64,000 nt of DNA from an uncultured Clostridia bacterium (GTDB lineage Bacteria > Bacillota > Clostridia > Saccharofermentanales > Saccharofermentanaceae), in contig CAMJPC010000007.1 in NCBI GenBank assembly GCA_946407705.1, forward strand, positions 55,384 through 119,383, given 5' to 3'. A model generated the notes under the pieces. The model saw only the letters and a program-made list of their open reading frames with translations, was not told the DNA's origin and made no database searches. Of the stretch, positions 26,535 through 35,293 are shown piece after piece; the stretch's first letter is position 1; each line of letters begins with the position of its first letter. Position numbers and translations under genes: made by a program.

Positions 26535-28019
26535 TCATAGCATATTGGAATAACCCATCAGATATTTATCGACTTGGGCAGCGCAGTCCCTGCCTTCGCG
26601 GAGTCCCCAGACGACGAGCGACTGTCCTCTCCTTACGTCTCCGGCAGCGAAAACCTTGTCTCTCGATGTCTTGTGATCTCCGGCCGATGCCTTGATGTTG
26701 GACCTTGCGTCTGTCTCAAGACCGAACGATTCAGCGATATAGCTTTCCGGTCCTAAGAAACCCGCTGCGATAAGAACGATCTGTGCCGGGATGACCTCTT
26801 CAGAACCTTCGATGAGGTTCATCTGCATGCGGCCGTCCCCGCCTTTCTGCCAGTCGATCTTAACCGTCTCAACACCCGTCAGTCTGCCTTCGTCATCGCG
26901 GACAAAGCTCTTGACTGTTGTCAGATATACCCTTGGGTCTTTGCCGAATACGGCTATCGATTCCTCCTGACCGTAATCGGTCTTCAGAACCTTCGGCCAC
27001 TCCGGCCAGGGGTTGTTAGCGGCGCGTGTGACAGGTGGTATGGGCATCATCTCAAGCTGTGTCACGGACTTGCATCCGTGCCTTATGCAGGTGCCCACAC
27101 AATCGTTGCCCGTGTCGCCTCCGCCTATTATAACCACATCTTTATATTTTGCACTAATGTAATTAGTATCAGAAATGTTAGATGAGAGGACCATTTTTGT
27201 TGTAGATGTCAAAAAGTCGACGGCGAAATAGATTCCGTCACCCTCCCTGCCGGGTGCCTTGATGTCTCTCGGGTTCCTCGATCCGCACGCTAAGACGACC
27301 GCGTCGAACTCATTTACGATCTCGTCAGCGGTGATGTCGCGTCCGACGTCGCAGTTGTATCTGAACTCAACGCCCTCGGCTTCCATAACATCGATCCTTC
27401 TCTGGATGAACCTCTTCTCGAGCTTCATGTTCGGGATGCCGTACATCAGGAGTCCGCCTGCCCTGTCCGCCTTCTCGAAAACAGTTACGTTGTGGCCTCT
27501 TCTGTTGAGCCAGTGAGCAGTAGATAAACCTGCAGGACCCGAGCCGATGACGGCAACTCTTTTGCCGCTTCTCTTTGCGGGTATCTCAGGCTTAACGCGG
27601 CCTTCGCCGTAAGCTTTCTCGATCACCGCATACTCGTTCTCCTTGACCGTTACCGCATCGCCGTTCATTCCGCATGTGCACGCCTTTTCGCAGAGGGCAG
27701 GGCACACTCTCGAAGTGAATTCCGGGAAGGGATTGGTCATGGTGAGCCTTTCGAAAGCCTTGTCCCAGAAACCCTTGTAGATAAGGTCGTTCCAGTCGGG
27801 GCAGAGGTTGTTTAGAGGGCACCCTGCGACCATGCCGCAGACGGGCTTTCCGTACTGGCAGAACGGGACGCCGCAATCCATGCAGCGGCTGGCCTGTTCT
27901 TTTCGCTTGGCTTCATCAATAGGTGTGTGGAATTCGTTGTAGGTCTTGATCCTCTCCATGGGATCGACCGCCGGGTTGTCAACTCTTCCGTATTCCAAAA
28001 AAGCGCCTGTCTTACCCAT
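26535..28019 (-). CDS. gltD: Glutamate synthase small subunit
   Basis: The protein begins MGKTGAFLEYGR and has the N-terminal Cys clusters for iron-sulfur centres (CMDCGVPFC, CGMVAGCPLNNLCPDW). An FAD site GSGPAGLSTAHWL and an NADPH-side site VVIIGGGDTGNDCVG follow. It passes electrons from NADPH to the large subunit. I use the ATG at 28019 because the family starts with this MGK motif; a GTG three codons upstream would overlap the gltB stop as GTGA and is possible. It is second in the gltB-gltD-carA-carB/dapF operon. Confidence 0.96.
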   Translation of the reverse strand: MGKTGAFLEYGRVDNPAVDPMERIKTYNEFHTPIDEAKRKEQASRCMDCGVPFCQYGKPVCGMVAGCPLNNLCPDWNDLIYKGFWDKAFERLTMTNPFPEFTSRVCPALCEKACTCGMNGDAVTVKENEYAVIEKAYGEGRVKPEIPAKRSGKRVAVIGSGPAGLSTAHWLNRRGHNVTVFEKADRAGGLLMYGIPNMKLEKRFIQRRIDVMEAEGVEFRYNCDVGRDITADEIVNEFDAVVLACGSRNPRDIKAPGREGDGIYFAVDFLTSTTKMVLSSNISDTNYISAKYKDVVIIGGGDTGNDCVGTCIRHGCKSVTQLEMMPIPPVTRAANNPWPEWPKVLKTDYGQEESIAVFGKDPRVYLTTVKSFVRDDEGRLTGVETVKIDWQKGGDGRMQMNLIEGSEEVIPAQIVLIAAGFLGPESYIAESFGLETDARSNIKASAGDHKTSRDKVFAAGDVRRGQSLVVWGLREGRDCAAQVDKYLMGYSNML

Positions 28020-28024
28020 ATGGC

Positions 28025-31000
28025 TCACCCGTTAACCCTTTCCTGGAAAGCCTTGATCTTGGCTTCATCCTCATCAAGGCCCTGCGCCTTGTACTTCGCG
28101 ATGGCGGTCATCATTGCCTTGTATTCGTGCGGCACGACCTTCTTGAATTTGGTGACGTATTCATCAAAGTCCCTGAGTATCTCTTTTCCGAGGTAGGAAT
28201 CAGTTCTTTGAACGTGCTCTTCGATGAGTGCTTTGAGGGCCTTCCGGTCCTGCTCCTCAGTGATCCTCGAGAATCCTACGAGCGACTTGTTGAGCTTGGT
28301 ATAAAGGTCGTTGTGCTCGTCGTAAACGTAAGCGATACCGCCACTCATACCTGCTGCGAAGTTCTTTCCGACTTTACCCAGGATGACTGCGACGCCGCCC
28401 GTCATGTACTCGCATCCGTGATCGCCCGTGCCTTCGCAGACTACCGTCGCGCCTGAATTTCTTACGCAGAAACGCTCACCTGCGACACCGTTGATGAAGG
28501 CCTTGCCTGACGTTGCACCGAAGAGTGCGACGTTGCCGACGATGATGTTCTCGTCAGCCCTGAAAGCGAAATGCTCGGGGGCTTTGAGGCTGAGCGTGCC
28601 GCCTGACAGACCCTTGCCGAAATAGTCGTTTGCATCGCCCTCAACATTGATCGTGAGGCCCTTGGGGATGAACGCGCCAAAGCTCTGGCCGGCAGATCCC
28701 TTGCAGTTGACTTCGAACGTGTCTTCCTGAAGAGAGGTGCCGAATTTCTTTGTGATCTCGGCACCGAAAAGCGTACCCACCGTTCTGTTGAGATTCGTGA
28801 TCTTAACGTCGATGCTCTGCTTCTTTCCTTCTTTGAATGATTCCGCAAATGAGGGAATGATGACTGCTTCGTCGATCGTCTTTTCGAGCTCGAAATCGAA
28901 CGTGTCCTCCTTCTCGAAATGCTGCTTTACGTCAGCTCTTCCCGAGTAAGGATTATCAAGTACGACATTCATGTCGAGGCCCGCGGGATGCGATCCTTCG
29001 GGGAACTTCTTGGGTGTCAGGAGGTCAGATCTTCCGACCAGTTCGTCGATCGTCCTGATGCCGAGTTTTGCCATGATCTCTCTCATTTCCTGAGCGATGA
29101 ACATCATGAAATTGATGACGTATTCAGGCTTGCCCTTGAATCTCTTTCTAAGCTCGGGATTCTGCGTTGCAACGCCTACGGGGCATGTATCGAGGTGGCA
29201 TACACGCATCATGACGCAGCCCATCGTGACCAAAGGTGCGGTCGCAAAACCGAATTCTTCAGCGCCCAGCATTGCAGCGATTACGACGTCTCTTCCTGTG
29301 AGCAGCTTACCGTCTGCTTCGATGACGACATGTGATCTCAGATTGTTCTGGATCAATGTCTGGTGAGTCTCTGCTACGCCCAATTCCCAAGGCAGACCTG
29401 CGTTATGGATGGACGATGCCGGAGCTGCGCCCGTACCGCCGTCGTAACCGGAGATGAGGACAACGCCCGCGCCTGCTTTCGCAACGCCCGAAGCGATCGT
29501 TCCTACGCCCGATTCCGAAACGAGCTTGACGGAGATCCTTGCGTCCTTGTTTGCATTCTTAAGATCGTAGATGAGCTGTGCCAGGTCTTCGATCGAGTAG
29601 ATGTCGTGATGAGGCGGAGGCGAGATGAGTGCAACGCCCGGTGTGGAGTGACGCGTTTTCGCGATCCAGGGATAGACCTTCTTTGAAGGGAGGTGTCCGC
29701 CCTCGCCCGGCTTTGCGCCCTGCGCCATCTTGATCTGCAGTTCTTTTGCAGAGATCAGGTATTCGGAAGTAACACCAAAACGGCCCGATGCGACCTGCTT
29801 GATCGCAGAGCACCTGTCTTCCTCACTGCCTTTAGTAGCGATTCTTTCGGCGTCTTCGCCGCCCTCACCGCTGTTGCTCTTGCCGCCTAATCTGTTCATG
29901 GCGATCGCGAGGCATTCATGCGCTTCCTGGGAGATCGAACCATATGACATTGCGCCCGACTTGAATCTCTTAACGATGCTCTCGGCGGGCTCGACCTCGT
30001 CGATGCTGATGCCGCCGTCCTCGGGGAACTTGAACTGAAGTGTGCTCCTCAACGTGATGTGGCGGTCTTCCCTGTTGATCGTGTCGGAGAACTGCTTGAA
30101 AAGGTTATAGTCTCCGGTCCACGTAGCCTTTCTCAGAAGCGCGATGGACTCAGGGTTATAGAGGTGATCTTCCTTGTCGGACCTCTCCTTGTGCCAGCCG
30201 ACGACGCGCAGTGCATCAGGAGTCTTGAGCTCCTCGGGATCAAAGGCTTTCTCGTGCAGTCTTAAAGTCCTGTCTTCGATGTTCTTGAGCGTGATGCCTC
30301 CGACACGGCTGACCGTATCCGGGAAGTAATTGTCCATCAGCTCCTTGCCGATGCCCAAAGCCTCGAAGATCTTGGAGCCCTGGTACGACTGGATCGTGGA
30401 GATACCCATTTTCGCGCTTATCTTGACGATGCCGTGAACTACGGCCTCTGTATAAGCGGTACTCGCTTCGGTGTAGTCCTTGTCGATCTCGCCCGTACTG
30501 ATGAGCTCATGGATGGAATCGAACGCGAGGTAGGGATTGATCGCGCTCGCACCAAAGCCCATGAGAGTTGCGAAATGATGAACGTCGCAAGGCTCTCCGG
30601 ACTCCAGGATGATCGAGATTGCCGTATTCATTCTTGTTCTTACCAAATGTGTTTCGAGTGCCGCAACCGCAAGCAGAGAAGGGATCGCGACATTGTCCTT
30701 GTCGACTCCGCGGTCGGTCAGGATAAGTATTGCAGCGCCCTCTTCGTGCGCCTTGTCAGCCTGTGCATAAAGCCCGTCGATCGCGTCCTTGAGAGAGGTT
30801 CCTCTCTTGTAGAGCATGCTTATGTCGTGGGTCTTGAGGCCCTCCAGGTCAGCGTGTCTGATCTTCATGAGATCGATGTTTGAAAGTATCGGATTATTGA
30901 TCTTCAGTACGCGGCAGTTCTCTTCCTTCTCTTCGAGAACGTTGCCCGCGATACCCAGATAAACGGTAGTATCGGTAATTATCTCTTCTCTTATAGAGTC

Positions 31001-32590
31001 GATAGGCGGGTTGGTGACCTGTGCGAACTTCTGCTTGAAGAAATCGAAAAGCGGAGGATCCTGCTCCGAAAGAGGCGGAACCGGCACGTCGATACCCATC
31101 GAAGCGGTTGCCTCGATGCCGTTGAGGCACATCGGGATCAGCGTGTTCGTGAGGTTGCCGTAGCTGTATCCGAACGCCTTCTGCAGGGTCTTTAATTCCT
31201 CACCCCTGATGCGTATCGGCTTCTTGTTCTCTTTTTCGAGCTCGCTTAAGTTAACGAGCATCTGGTCGAGCCACTCACCATAAGGCTGTCGCTGCTCGAA
31301 ATTCTTCTTGATGTCTTCGTCGCTCAGGAGCTTGCCCGATCTCGTATCCGCAACGAGGATTTTGCCCGGGCGCAGACGGTCCTTCTTGAGTACCGTGTTC
31401 TCGTCGAGATCGGAAAGCGCGCCGACCTCGGAGGATATGATGAGCAATCCGTCCTCTGTGATGTAGTATCTTGATGGTCTGAGGCCGTTACGATCGAGCG
31501 TTGCGCCTAAGATGTCGCCGTCCGAGAAGATGATCGAAGCAGGGCCGTCCCACGGTTCCATCATGGTCGCATAGTACTGATAGAAAGCCCTTCTCTCGCG
31601 GCTCATCGTCTCGATGTGCTGCCACGGCTCGGGGATCGTAACTGCGAGCGCGAGCGTCAAAGGCATGCCGCACATTTCCATGAACTCTAATGTGTTGTCG
31701 AGCCTTGCGGAGTCTGATCCCGTTACGTCTAAGAGCGGGTAGATGTCATCGAGCCTGTCCTCCAGAACCTTTGAATGGAGGATGTTTTCGCGGCTCAGCA
31801 TCTTGTTCATGTTACCGGTGATCGTGTTGATCTCGCCGTTATGGACCATGAGCCTGTTCGGGTGCGACTTCTGCCAGCTGGGGTTCGTGTTCGTCGAGAA
31901 TCTCGAGTGCACGATGCCGATCGCCGAAATGAATTCTTCCTTATTAAGATCCTCATAGAAAAGCCTCAGCTGTCCTACCAGGAACATGCCCTTGTAAACG
32001 ATCGTGCGGCATGAGAGCGAGCATACATAAGTGTTCTCGTCAGCCTTCTCGAAAAGCCTTCTCGCCACATAGAGCTTCCTGTCGAAATCGATGTCTTCTG
32101 CGCAGTCTTCGGGCCTTTCGACAAAGCCCTGCATGATGGTCGGCATGCTGTCTTTCGCCTTGCTTCCGAGCACGTCAGGATTGACGGGAACTTTTCGCCA
32201 TCCGAGGAACTTCATGCCTTCCTTGGCGATGATGTCCTCGAAGGTCTTCATGGTCTTCTTATAAAGCTCTTCGGTCTGGGGCATGAAGAACATGCCGATA
32301 CCGAAAGACCTTTTGCCTCCGAGCGTAATGCCGTCCTTTGCTGCTGCTGATACGAAATAATCATGGGGGATCTGAAGCAGAATACCGACGCCGTCACCGG
32401 TCTTGCCCTCGGCATCCTTACCGGCGCGGTGCTCCAGTGTCTCAACGATCTTCAGCGCGCCGTCAACGACTCTTCTTTCCTGAAGTCCGTTAATGTTGAC
32501 AACAGCGCCGATACCGCAGTTGTCGTGCTCTAATGCAGGATCGTAAAGCCCCTGTTTCTTAAAGGGTTCGTTCACTCTGTAGTTGTCCAT
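28025..32590 (-). CDS. gltB: Glutamate synthase large subunit
   Basis: The glutaminase domain has its nucleophile in HDNCGIGAV at Cys25, implying removal of a 24-residue propeptide. The central and FMN-binding synthase domains follow (GGKSNSGEGGEDAER, GAKPGEGGHLP, ISGYDGGTGAAP). The cluster ligands appear in CVMMRVCHLDTCPVG, and the GXGXG beta-helix domain is C-terminal. The 1521 residues match full-length GltB. With GltD it makes two glutamates from glutamine and 2-oxoglutarate. The leader contains an ANTAR-type hairpin over a terminator. The ribosome binding site AAGGGAG is ten bases from the ATG. Confidence 0.98.
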   Translation of the reverse strand: MDNYRVNEPFKKQGLYDPALEHDNCGIGAVVNINGLQERRVVDGALKIVETLEHRAGKDAEGKTGDGVGILLQIPHDYFVSAAAKDGITLGGKRSFGIGMFFMPQTEELYKKTMKTFEDIIAKEGMKFLGWRKVPVNPDVLGSKAKDSMPTIMQGFVERPEDCAEDIDFDRKLYVARRLFEKADENTYVCSLSCRTIVYKGMFLVGQLRLFYEDLNKEEFISAIGIVHSRFSTNTNPSWQKSHPNRLMVHNGEINTITGNMNKMLSRENILHSKVLEDRLDDIYPLLDVTGSDSARLDNTLEFMEMCGMPLTLALAVTIPEPWQHIETMSRERRAFYQYYATMMEPWDGPASIIFSDGDILGATLDRNGLRPSRYYITEDGLLIISSEVGALSDLDENTVLKKDRLRPGKILVADTRSGKLLSDEDIKKNFEQRQPYGEWLDQMLVNLSELEKENKKPIRIRGEELKTLQKAFGYSYGNLTNTLIPMCLNGIEATASMGIDVPVPPLSEQDPPLFDFFKQKFAQVTNPPIDSIREEIITDTTVYLGIAGNVLEEKEENCRVLKINNPILSNIDLMKIRHADLEGLKTHDISMLYKRGTSLKDAIDGLYAQADKAHEEGAAILILTDRGVDKDNVAIPSLLAVAALETHLVRTRMNTAISIILESGEPCDVHHFATLMGFGASAINPYLAFDSIHELISTGEIDKDYTEASTAYTEAVVHGIVKISAKMGISTIQSYQGSKIFEALGIGKELMDNYFPDTVSRVGGITLKNIEDRTLRLHEKAFDPEELKTPDALRVVGWHKERSDKEDHLYNPESIALLRKATWTGDYNLFKQFSDTINREDRHITLRSTLQFKFPEDGGISIDEVEPAESIVKRFKSGAMSYGSISQEAHECLAIAMNRLGGKSNSGEGGEDAERIATKGSEEDRCSAIKQVASGRFGVTSEYLISAKELQIKMAQGAKPGEGGHLPSKKVYPWIAKTRHSTPGVALISPPPHHDIYSIEDLAQLIYDLKNANKDARISVKLVSESGVGTIASGVAKAGAGVVLISGYDGGTGAAPASSIHNAGLPWELGVAETHQTLIQNNLRSHVVIEADGKLLTGRDVVIAAMLGAEEFGFATAPLVTMGCVMMRVCHLDTCPVGVATQNPELRKRFKGKPEYVINFMMFIAQEMREIMAKLGIRTIDELVGRSDLLTPKKFPEGSHPAGLDMNVVLDNPYSGRADVKQHFEKEDTFDFELEKTIDEAVIIPSFAESFKEGKKQSIDVKITNLNRTVGTLFGAEITKKFGTSLQEDTFEVNCKGSAGQSFGAFIPKGLTINVEGDANDYFGKGLSGGTLSLKAPEHFAFRADENIIVGNVALFGATSGKAFINGVAGERFCVRNSGATVVCEGTGDHGCEYMTGGVAVILGKVGKNFAAGMSGGIAYVYDEHNDLYTKLNKSLVGFSRITEEQDRKALKALIEEHVQRTDSYLGKEILRDFDEYVTKFKKVVPHEYKAMMTAIAKYKAQGLDEDEAKIKAFQERVNG

Positions 32591-32621
32591 ACCGCTTCAT
32601 ACTCCCTTCGTTATTTGCAAC

Positions 32622-32672
32622 AAAAAGGCGCTTACCCGGCAGAGGAACCTCTGCAGATAAGCGCCGTTGCTT
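32622..32672 (-). promoter_or_regulatory. Candidate ANTAR hairpin overlapping a terminator, gltB leader
   Basis: On the minus strand AAGC/GCTT (32672-32659) closes the six-base loop AACGGC. The GGC of this loop and the GCTT stem are the beginning of a terminator arm GGCGCTTATC (32665-32656) that pairs with GGTAAGCGCC (32636-32627), followed by TTTTTG. The internal part of the terminator adds a perfect GCAGAG/CTCTGC hairpin. Anti-termination would open the whole five-function operon. Confidence 0.65.
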
Positions 32673-32691
32673 GAAGTATTTAATTGTCAGA

Positions 32692-32720
32692 ATTATGCTA
32701 CTGGGATTTGCGGTTGTCAA
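32692..32720 (-). promoter_or_regulatory. gltB promoter
   Basis: TTGACA (32720-32715) and CATAAT (32697-32692) are 17 bases apart on the minus strand. The start site is about 15 bases before the hexaloop hairpin. Confidence 0.8.
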
Positions 32721-32741
32721 TACACCAAATTCAAATCGCCC

Positions 32742-32983
32742 TACCCTGAAATCTACACTGAACCGTCTCATTTACTGTAGACATTTGTGTAATCCGGCAG
32801 GAAATACACAAAAATCTACACTGTTCTGCCCGTTTTAGTGTAGATGACAGTGTAAGCCGAAGTTGGATCCCTGATTCACGAAAGATTCACGGCGAAGGTC
32901 CTTTTCGTGAAAAATCCGTGAAAAAAGGCTGATATTCACGTTTTCCTTCACGAAAAACCCTCTCAGCGTGAAAAAATCGTGAA
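32742..32983. repeat. Four tandem palindromic units between gltB and amt
   Basis: Two units use TACACT-like hexamers (starts 32742, 32754, 32774, 32786 and 32805, 32817, 32837, 32849). Two units use TTCACG exactly (starts 32875, 32886, 32906, 32917 and 32935, 32947, 32967, 32978). In every unit the first two hexamers are direct and the last two are their reverse complements, with spacings of 11-12, 18-20 and 11-12. The interval 32591-33241 otherwise holds the two promoters and leaders; 32984-33072 shows nothing. Confidence 0.8.
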
Positions 32984-33072
32984 TCGCGACAAAAATTTCC
33001 CGCCACAGAAAATGTTTATTTCCTCTTATTAAAGGACCCGGCCCGCCCCTCGAAAAAAAACAAAATCGGCAG

Positions 33073-33102
33073 TTGACAATATCAAATCGGGTGTGCTATT
33101 AT
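33073..33102 (+). promoter_or_regulatory. amt promoter
   Basis: TTGACA at 33073-33078 and TATTAT at 33097-33102 are 18 bases apart, with TGC giving an extended -10. The start site is near 33109, at the foot of the first leader hairpin. Confidence 0.8.
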
Positions 33103-33108
33103 CCCGAC

Positions 33109-33147
33109 ATGCAAAGGTGCATTGAGCCAAAAGCTCGGTGCACCTTT
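33109..33147 (+). promoter_or_regulatory. amt leader module 1: hexaloop hairpin overlapping a terminator
   Basis: ATGC/GCAT (33109-33122) closes the loop AAAGGT. The same loop starts a fifteen-base-pair terminator stem (33113-33127 with 33133-33147, two G-U pairs, loop CAAAA) followed by ATTATTTTAATT. Only one of the two structures can form. Confidence 0.7.
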
Positions 33148-33168
33148 ATTATTTTAATTGCAATACGA

Positions 33169-33216
33169 AGAATCTGTCACAACGGTGTGAGTACATTTGT
33201 GGCGGATTCTTTTTAT
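33169..33216 (+). promoter_or_regulatory. amt leader module 2: second hexaloop hairpin overlapping a second terminator
   Basis: TCAC/GTGA (33177-33190) closes the loop AACGGT. The TCAC arm is also the end of the 5' arm of a twelve-base-pair terminator stem (33169-33180 with 33199-33210, two G-U pairs) followed by TTTTATTT. With module 1 this gives two hexaloops, the number reported for ANTAR dimer targets. Confidence 0.7.
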
Positions 33217-33241
33217 TTGCAAGAGAACGGGAGGAAAGTTT

Positions 33242-35011
33242 ATGGAAGACGTTTTAAAAACAATGCATGAACAGATCTTCGGCGTATGGTTCTTGGCCGG
33301 AGCAGCTTTGGTCTTCTGGATGCAGGCAGGATTTGCCATGGTAGAGACCGGTTTTACCAGAGCGAAAAATGCAGGAAACATCATCATGAAAAACCTGATG
33401 GATTTCTGTATCGGTACTGTGGTATTCATCCTCATCGGATTCGGTCTCTTCTTAGGTGAAGATGCCCTTTTCGGTCTTGTAGGTATTCCGAACTTTGATA
33501 TATTTACGAATTACGCTACCTTCGATTGGAGCGGCTTCGTATTCAATCTCGTTTTCTGTGCCACGACCGCAACGATCGTTTCCGGTGCAATGGCAGAGAG
33601 AACAAAGTTCTTATCTTACTGCATCTATTCAGGAGTCATCTCAGCAGTTATCTACCCCATCGAGGCTCACTGGACATGGGGCGGCGGCTGGCTCGCACAG
33701 ATGGGTTTCCACGATTTCGCAGGTTCCAACTGCATCCACATGGTAGGCGGTATCTCAGCCCTGATCGGTGCAGCTATTCTTGGACCCCGTATCGGTAAGT
33801 TCATAAAGGATGAAAAAGGCAAGGTTACAAAGGTTAACGCATTCCCCGGCCACAACATCCCGATCGGCGCTTTAGGTGTATTCATCCTCTGGCTCGGCTG
33901 GTACGGATTCAACGGCGCAGCAGCTACTTCACTCGAACAGCTCGGCGCAATCTTCGTAACAACAACCATCGCACCTGCTATCGCTACAGTCACGACAATG
34001 ATCTTCACATGGGTCAAGTATGGTAAGCCTGATGTATCCATGTGTCTCAACGCTTCACTCGCAGGCCTCGTAGCTATCACAGCTCCCTGCGACACGGCAG
34101 ACGCACTCGGTGCATGCATCATCGGTCTCGTTTCAGGATTACTCGTAGTATTCGGCGTATGGCTCCTTGATAATGTTCTTCATATCGATGACCCCGTCGG
34201 TGCAGTTGCAGTTCACATGATGAACGGTATCTGGGGAACGATCGCAGTTGGTCTCTTCTCCACATCAACAGTTCCCGGCTACGCAATAGCTGACGCTGCA
34301 GGCAACACAATGACAGGTCTCTTCTATGGCGGCGGATTAAAGCTCCTCGGCATCCAGATGATCGGTATGCTCGCAACGGCAGGCTGGACAGCAGTCACCA
34401 TCACGATCACATTCTTCGCCATTAAGAAGATCGTCGGTCTCCGCGCTTCCGAAGAAGAAGAGATCACAGGTCTTGACGTTACAGAGCACGGTCTCGTTTC
34501 CGCTTACTCAGGATTCTCCATCATGGATACAACAGACAACATGATGTCCGTCAACGAAAACACAGACCTCGGCGTTGCAGAATACGACAAGGCTTCCGAG
34601 ACACTCAAGGATGCAGCAGTTCCTGTAGTAAATACAGTAGCTCCTTCCTACGATACAGGTATCCATAAGGTAGTCATCATCGCCAAGCTCTCACGTTTCG
34701 ATACTCTGAAGAAGGCAATGAACGACATCGGCGTAACCGGTATCACAATGATCCAGTGCATGGGCTGCGGCGTACAGAAGGGTGCCGGTGAGAAGTACAG
34801 AGGCGTTGAAGTCGATACTACGCTCTTACCTAAGGTCAAGGTAGAAGTTGTCGTATCAACGATCCCTGTAGACAAAGTTATCGCAGCTGCCAAGAAGGCA
34901 CTCTACACAGGCCACATCGGCGACGGTAAGATCTTCGTTTACAACGTTGACCGCGTCGTAAAGATCAGGACAGGTGAAGAGAACTTCGCAGCATTGGCAG
35001 ATGTTGAATAA
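33242..35011 (+). CDS. amt: Ammonium transporter fused to a PII signalling domain
   Basis: Residues 1 to about 420 are an Amt channel with about eleven helices and typical motifs (FWMQAGFAMVETGF, AHWTWGGGWL, FAGSNCIHMVGG, GWYGFNGAA, HMMNGIWGTIAVGL). Residues 476-589 are a complete GlnB-type PII domain ending GKIFVYNVDRVVKIRTGE. In its T-loop the Tyr uridylylated in enteric PII is Val (KYRGVEVD), so that modification is excluded. The tethered PII probably gates the pore directly. The start is the ATG after GGGAGG. Transcription passes two attenuator modules. Confidence 0.95.
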   Translation: MEDVLKTMHEQIFGVWFLAGAALVFWMQAGFAMVETGFTRAKNAGNIIMKNLMDFCIGTVVFILIGFGLFLGEDALFGLVGIPNFDIFTNYATFDWSGFVFNLVFCATTATIVSGAMAERTKFLSYCIYSGVISAVIYPIEAHWTWGGGWLAQMGFHDFAGSNCIHMVGGISALIGAAILGPRIGKFIKDEKGKVTKVNAFPGHNIPIGALGVFILWLGWYGFNGAAATSLEQLGAIFVTTTIAPAIATVTTMIFTWVKYGKPDVSMCLNASLAGLVAITAPCDTADALGACIIGLVSGLLVVFGVWLLDNVLHIDDPVGAVAVHMMNGIWGTIAVGLFSTSTVPGYAIADAAGNTMTGLFYGGGLKLLGIQMIGMLATAGWTAVTITITFFAIKKIVGLRASEEEEITGLDVTEHGLVSAYSGFSIMDTTDNMMSVNENTDLGVAEYDKASETLKDAAVPVVNTVAPSYDTGIHKVVIIAKLSRFDTLKKAMNDIGVTGITMIQCMGCGVQKGAGEKYRGVEVDTTLLPKVKVEVVVSTIPVDKVIAAAKKALYTGHIGDGKIFVYNVDRVVKIRTGEENFAALADVE

Positions 35012-35052
35012 AAGCCAGATAACGCTGTTATAAATACAGCAACAGCCCCCTG

Positions 35053-35085
35053 AAACCCCCAAGGAAATTCCTTGGGGGTTTTGTT
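35053..35085 (+). terminator. Intrinsic terminator of amt
   Basis: A thirteen-base-pair stem AAACCCCCAAGGA and complement with loop AAT runs into TTTTGTTT. Confidence 0.93.
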
Positions 35086-35111
35086 TGCCGGACAAAAAAT
35101 CCCCGCCGGCT

Positions 35112-35146
35112 TCATACACTTCCCGCATGTCGTCAGTGTGTCACGG
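35112..35146. repeat. Dispersed 35-bp element, copy 1
   Basis: This stretch is identical to 52092-52126 except for one C/T difference. It contains TACACT and AGTGTG with starts 20 bases apart, the same spacing as the inner half-sites of the palindromic units. It sits just before a single palindromic unit at 35159. Confidence 0.8.
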
Positions 35147-35158
35147 AAAAGTGCGTCA

Positions 35159-35208
35159 TTCTATCTTTCGTTCTATCTTTGAGGCAAAAGTTAGAATGAT
35201 TCATAGAA
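35159..35208. repeat. Single palindromic unit (TTCTAT family)
   Basis: TTCTAT occurs at 35159 and 35171, and its complement-like TTAGAA and ATAGAA at 35191 and 35203, giving 12/20/12 spacing. The loop is identical to that of the array at 14527, but the inner arm differs by base changes that are matched on both sides. Confidence 0.85.
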
Positions 35209-35293
35209 TTCCAGCGAAAAATGCATACGGCGCGGGGATTTGCCGCGCCACGCACCCCGAAAAGCCCGCATTTTCGACATCACAGGACTCAAC

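Noticed and set aside
33073..33241. Metabolite riboswitch upstream of amt
   Set aside because: The structures are two simple hairpin-terminator pairs without a conserved aptamer core that I recognise; the hexaloops fit protein-mediated antitermination better.
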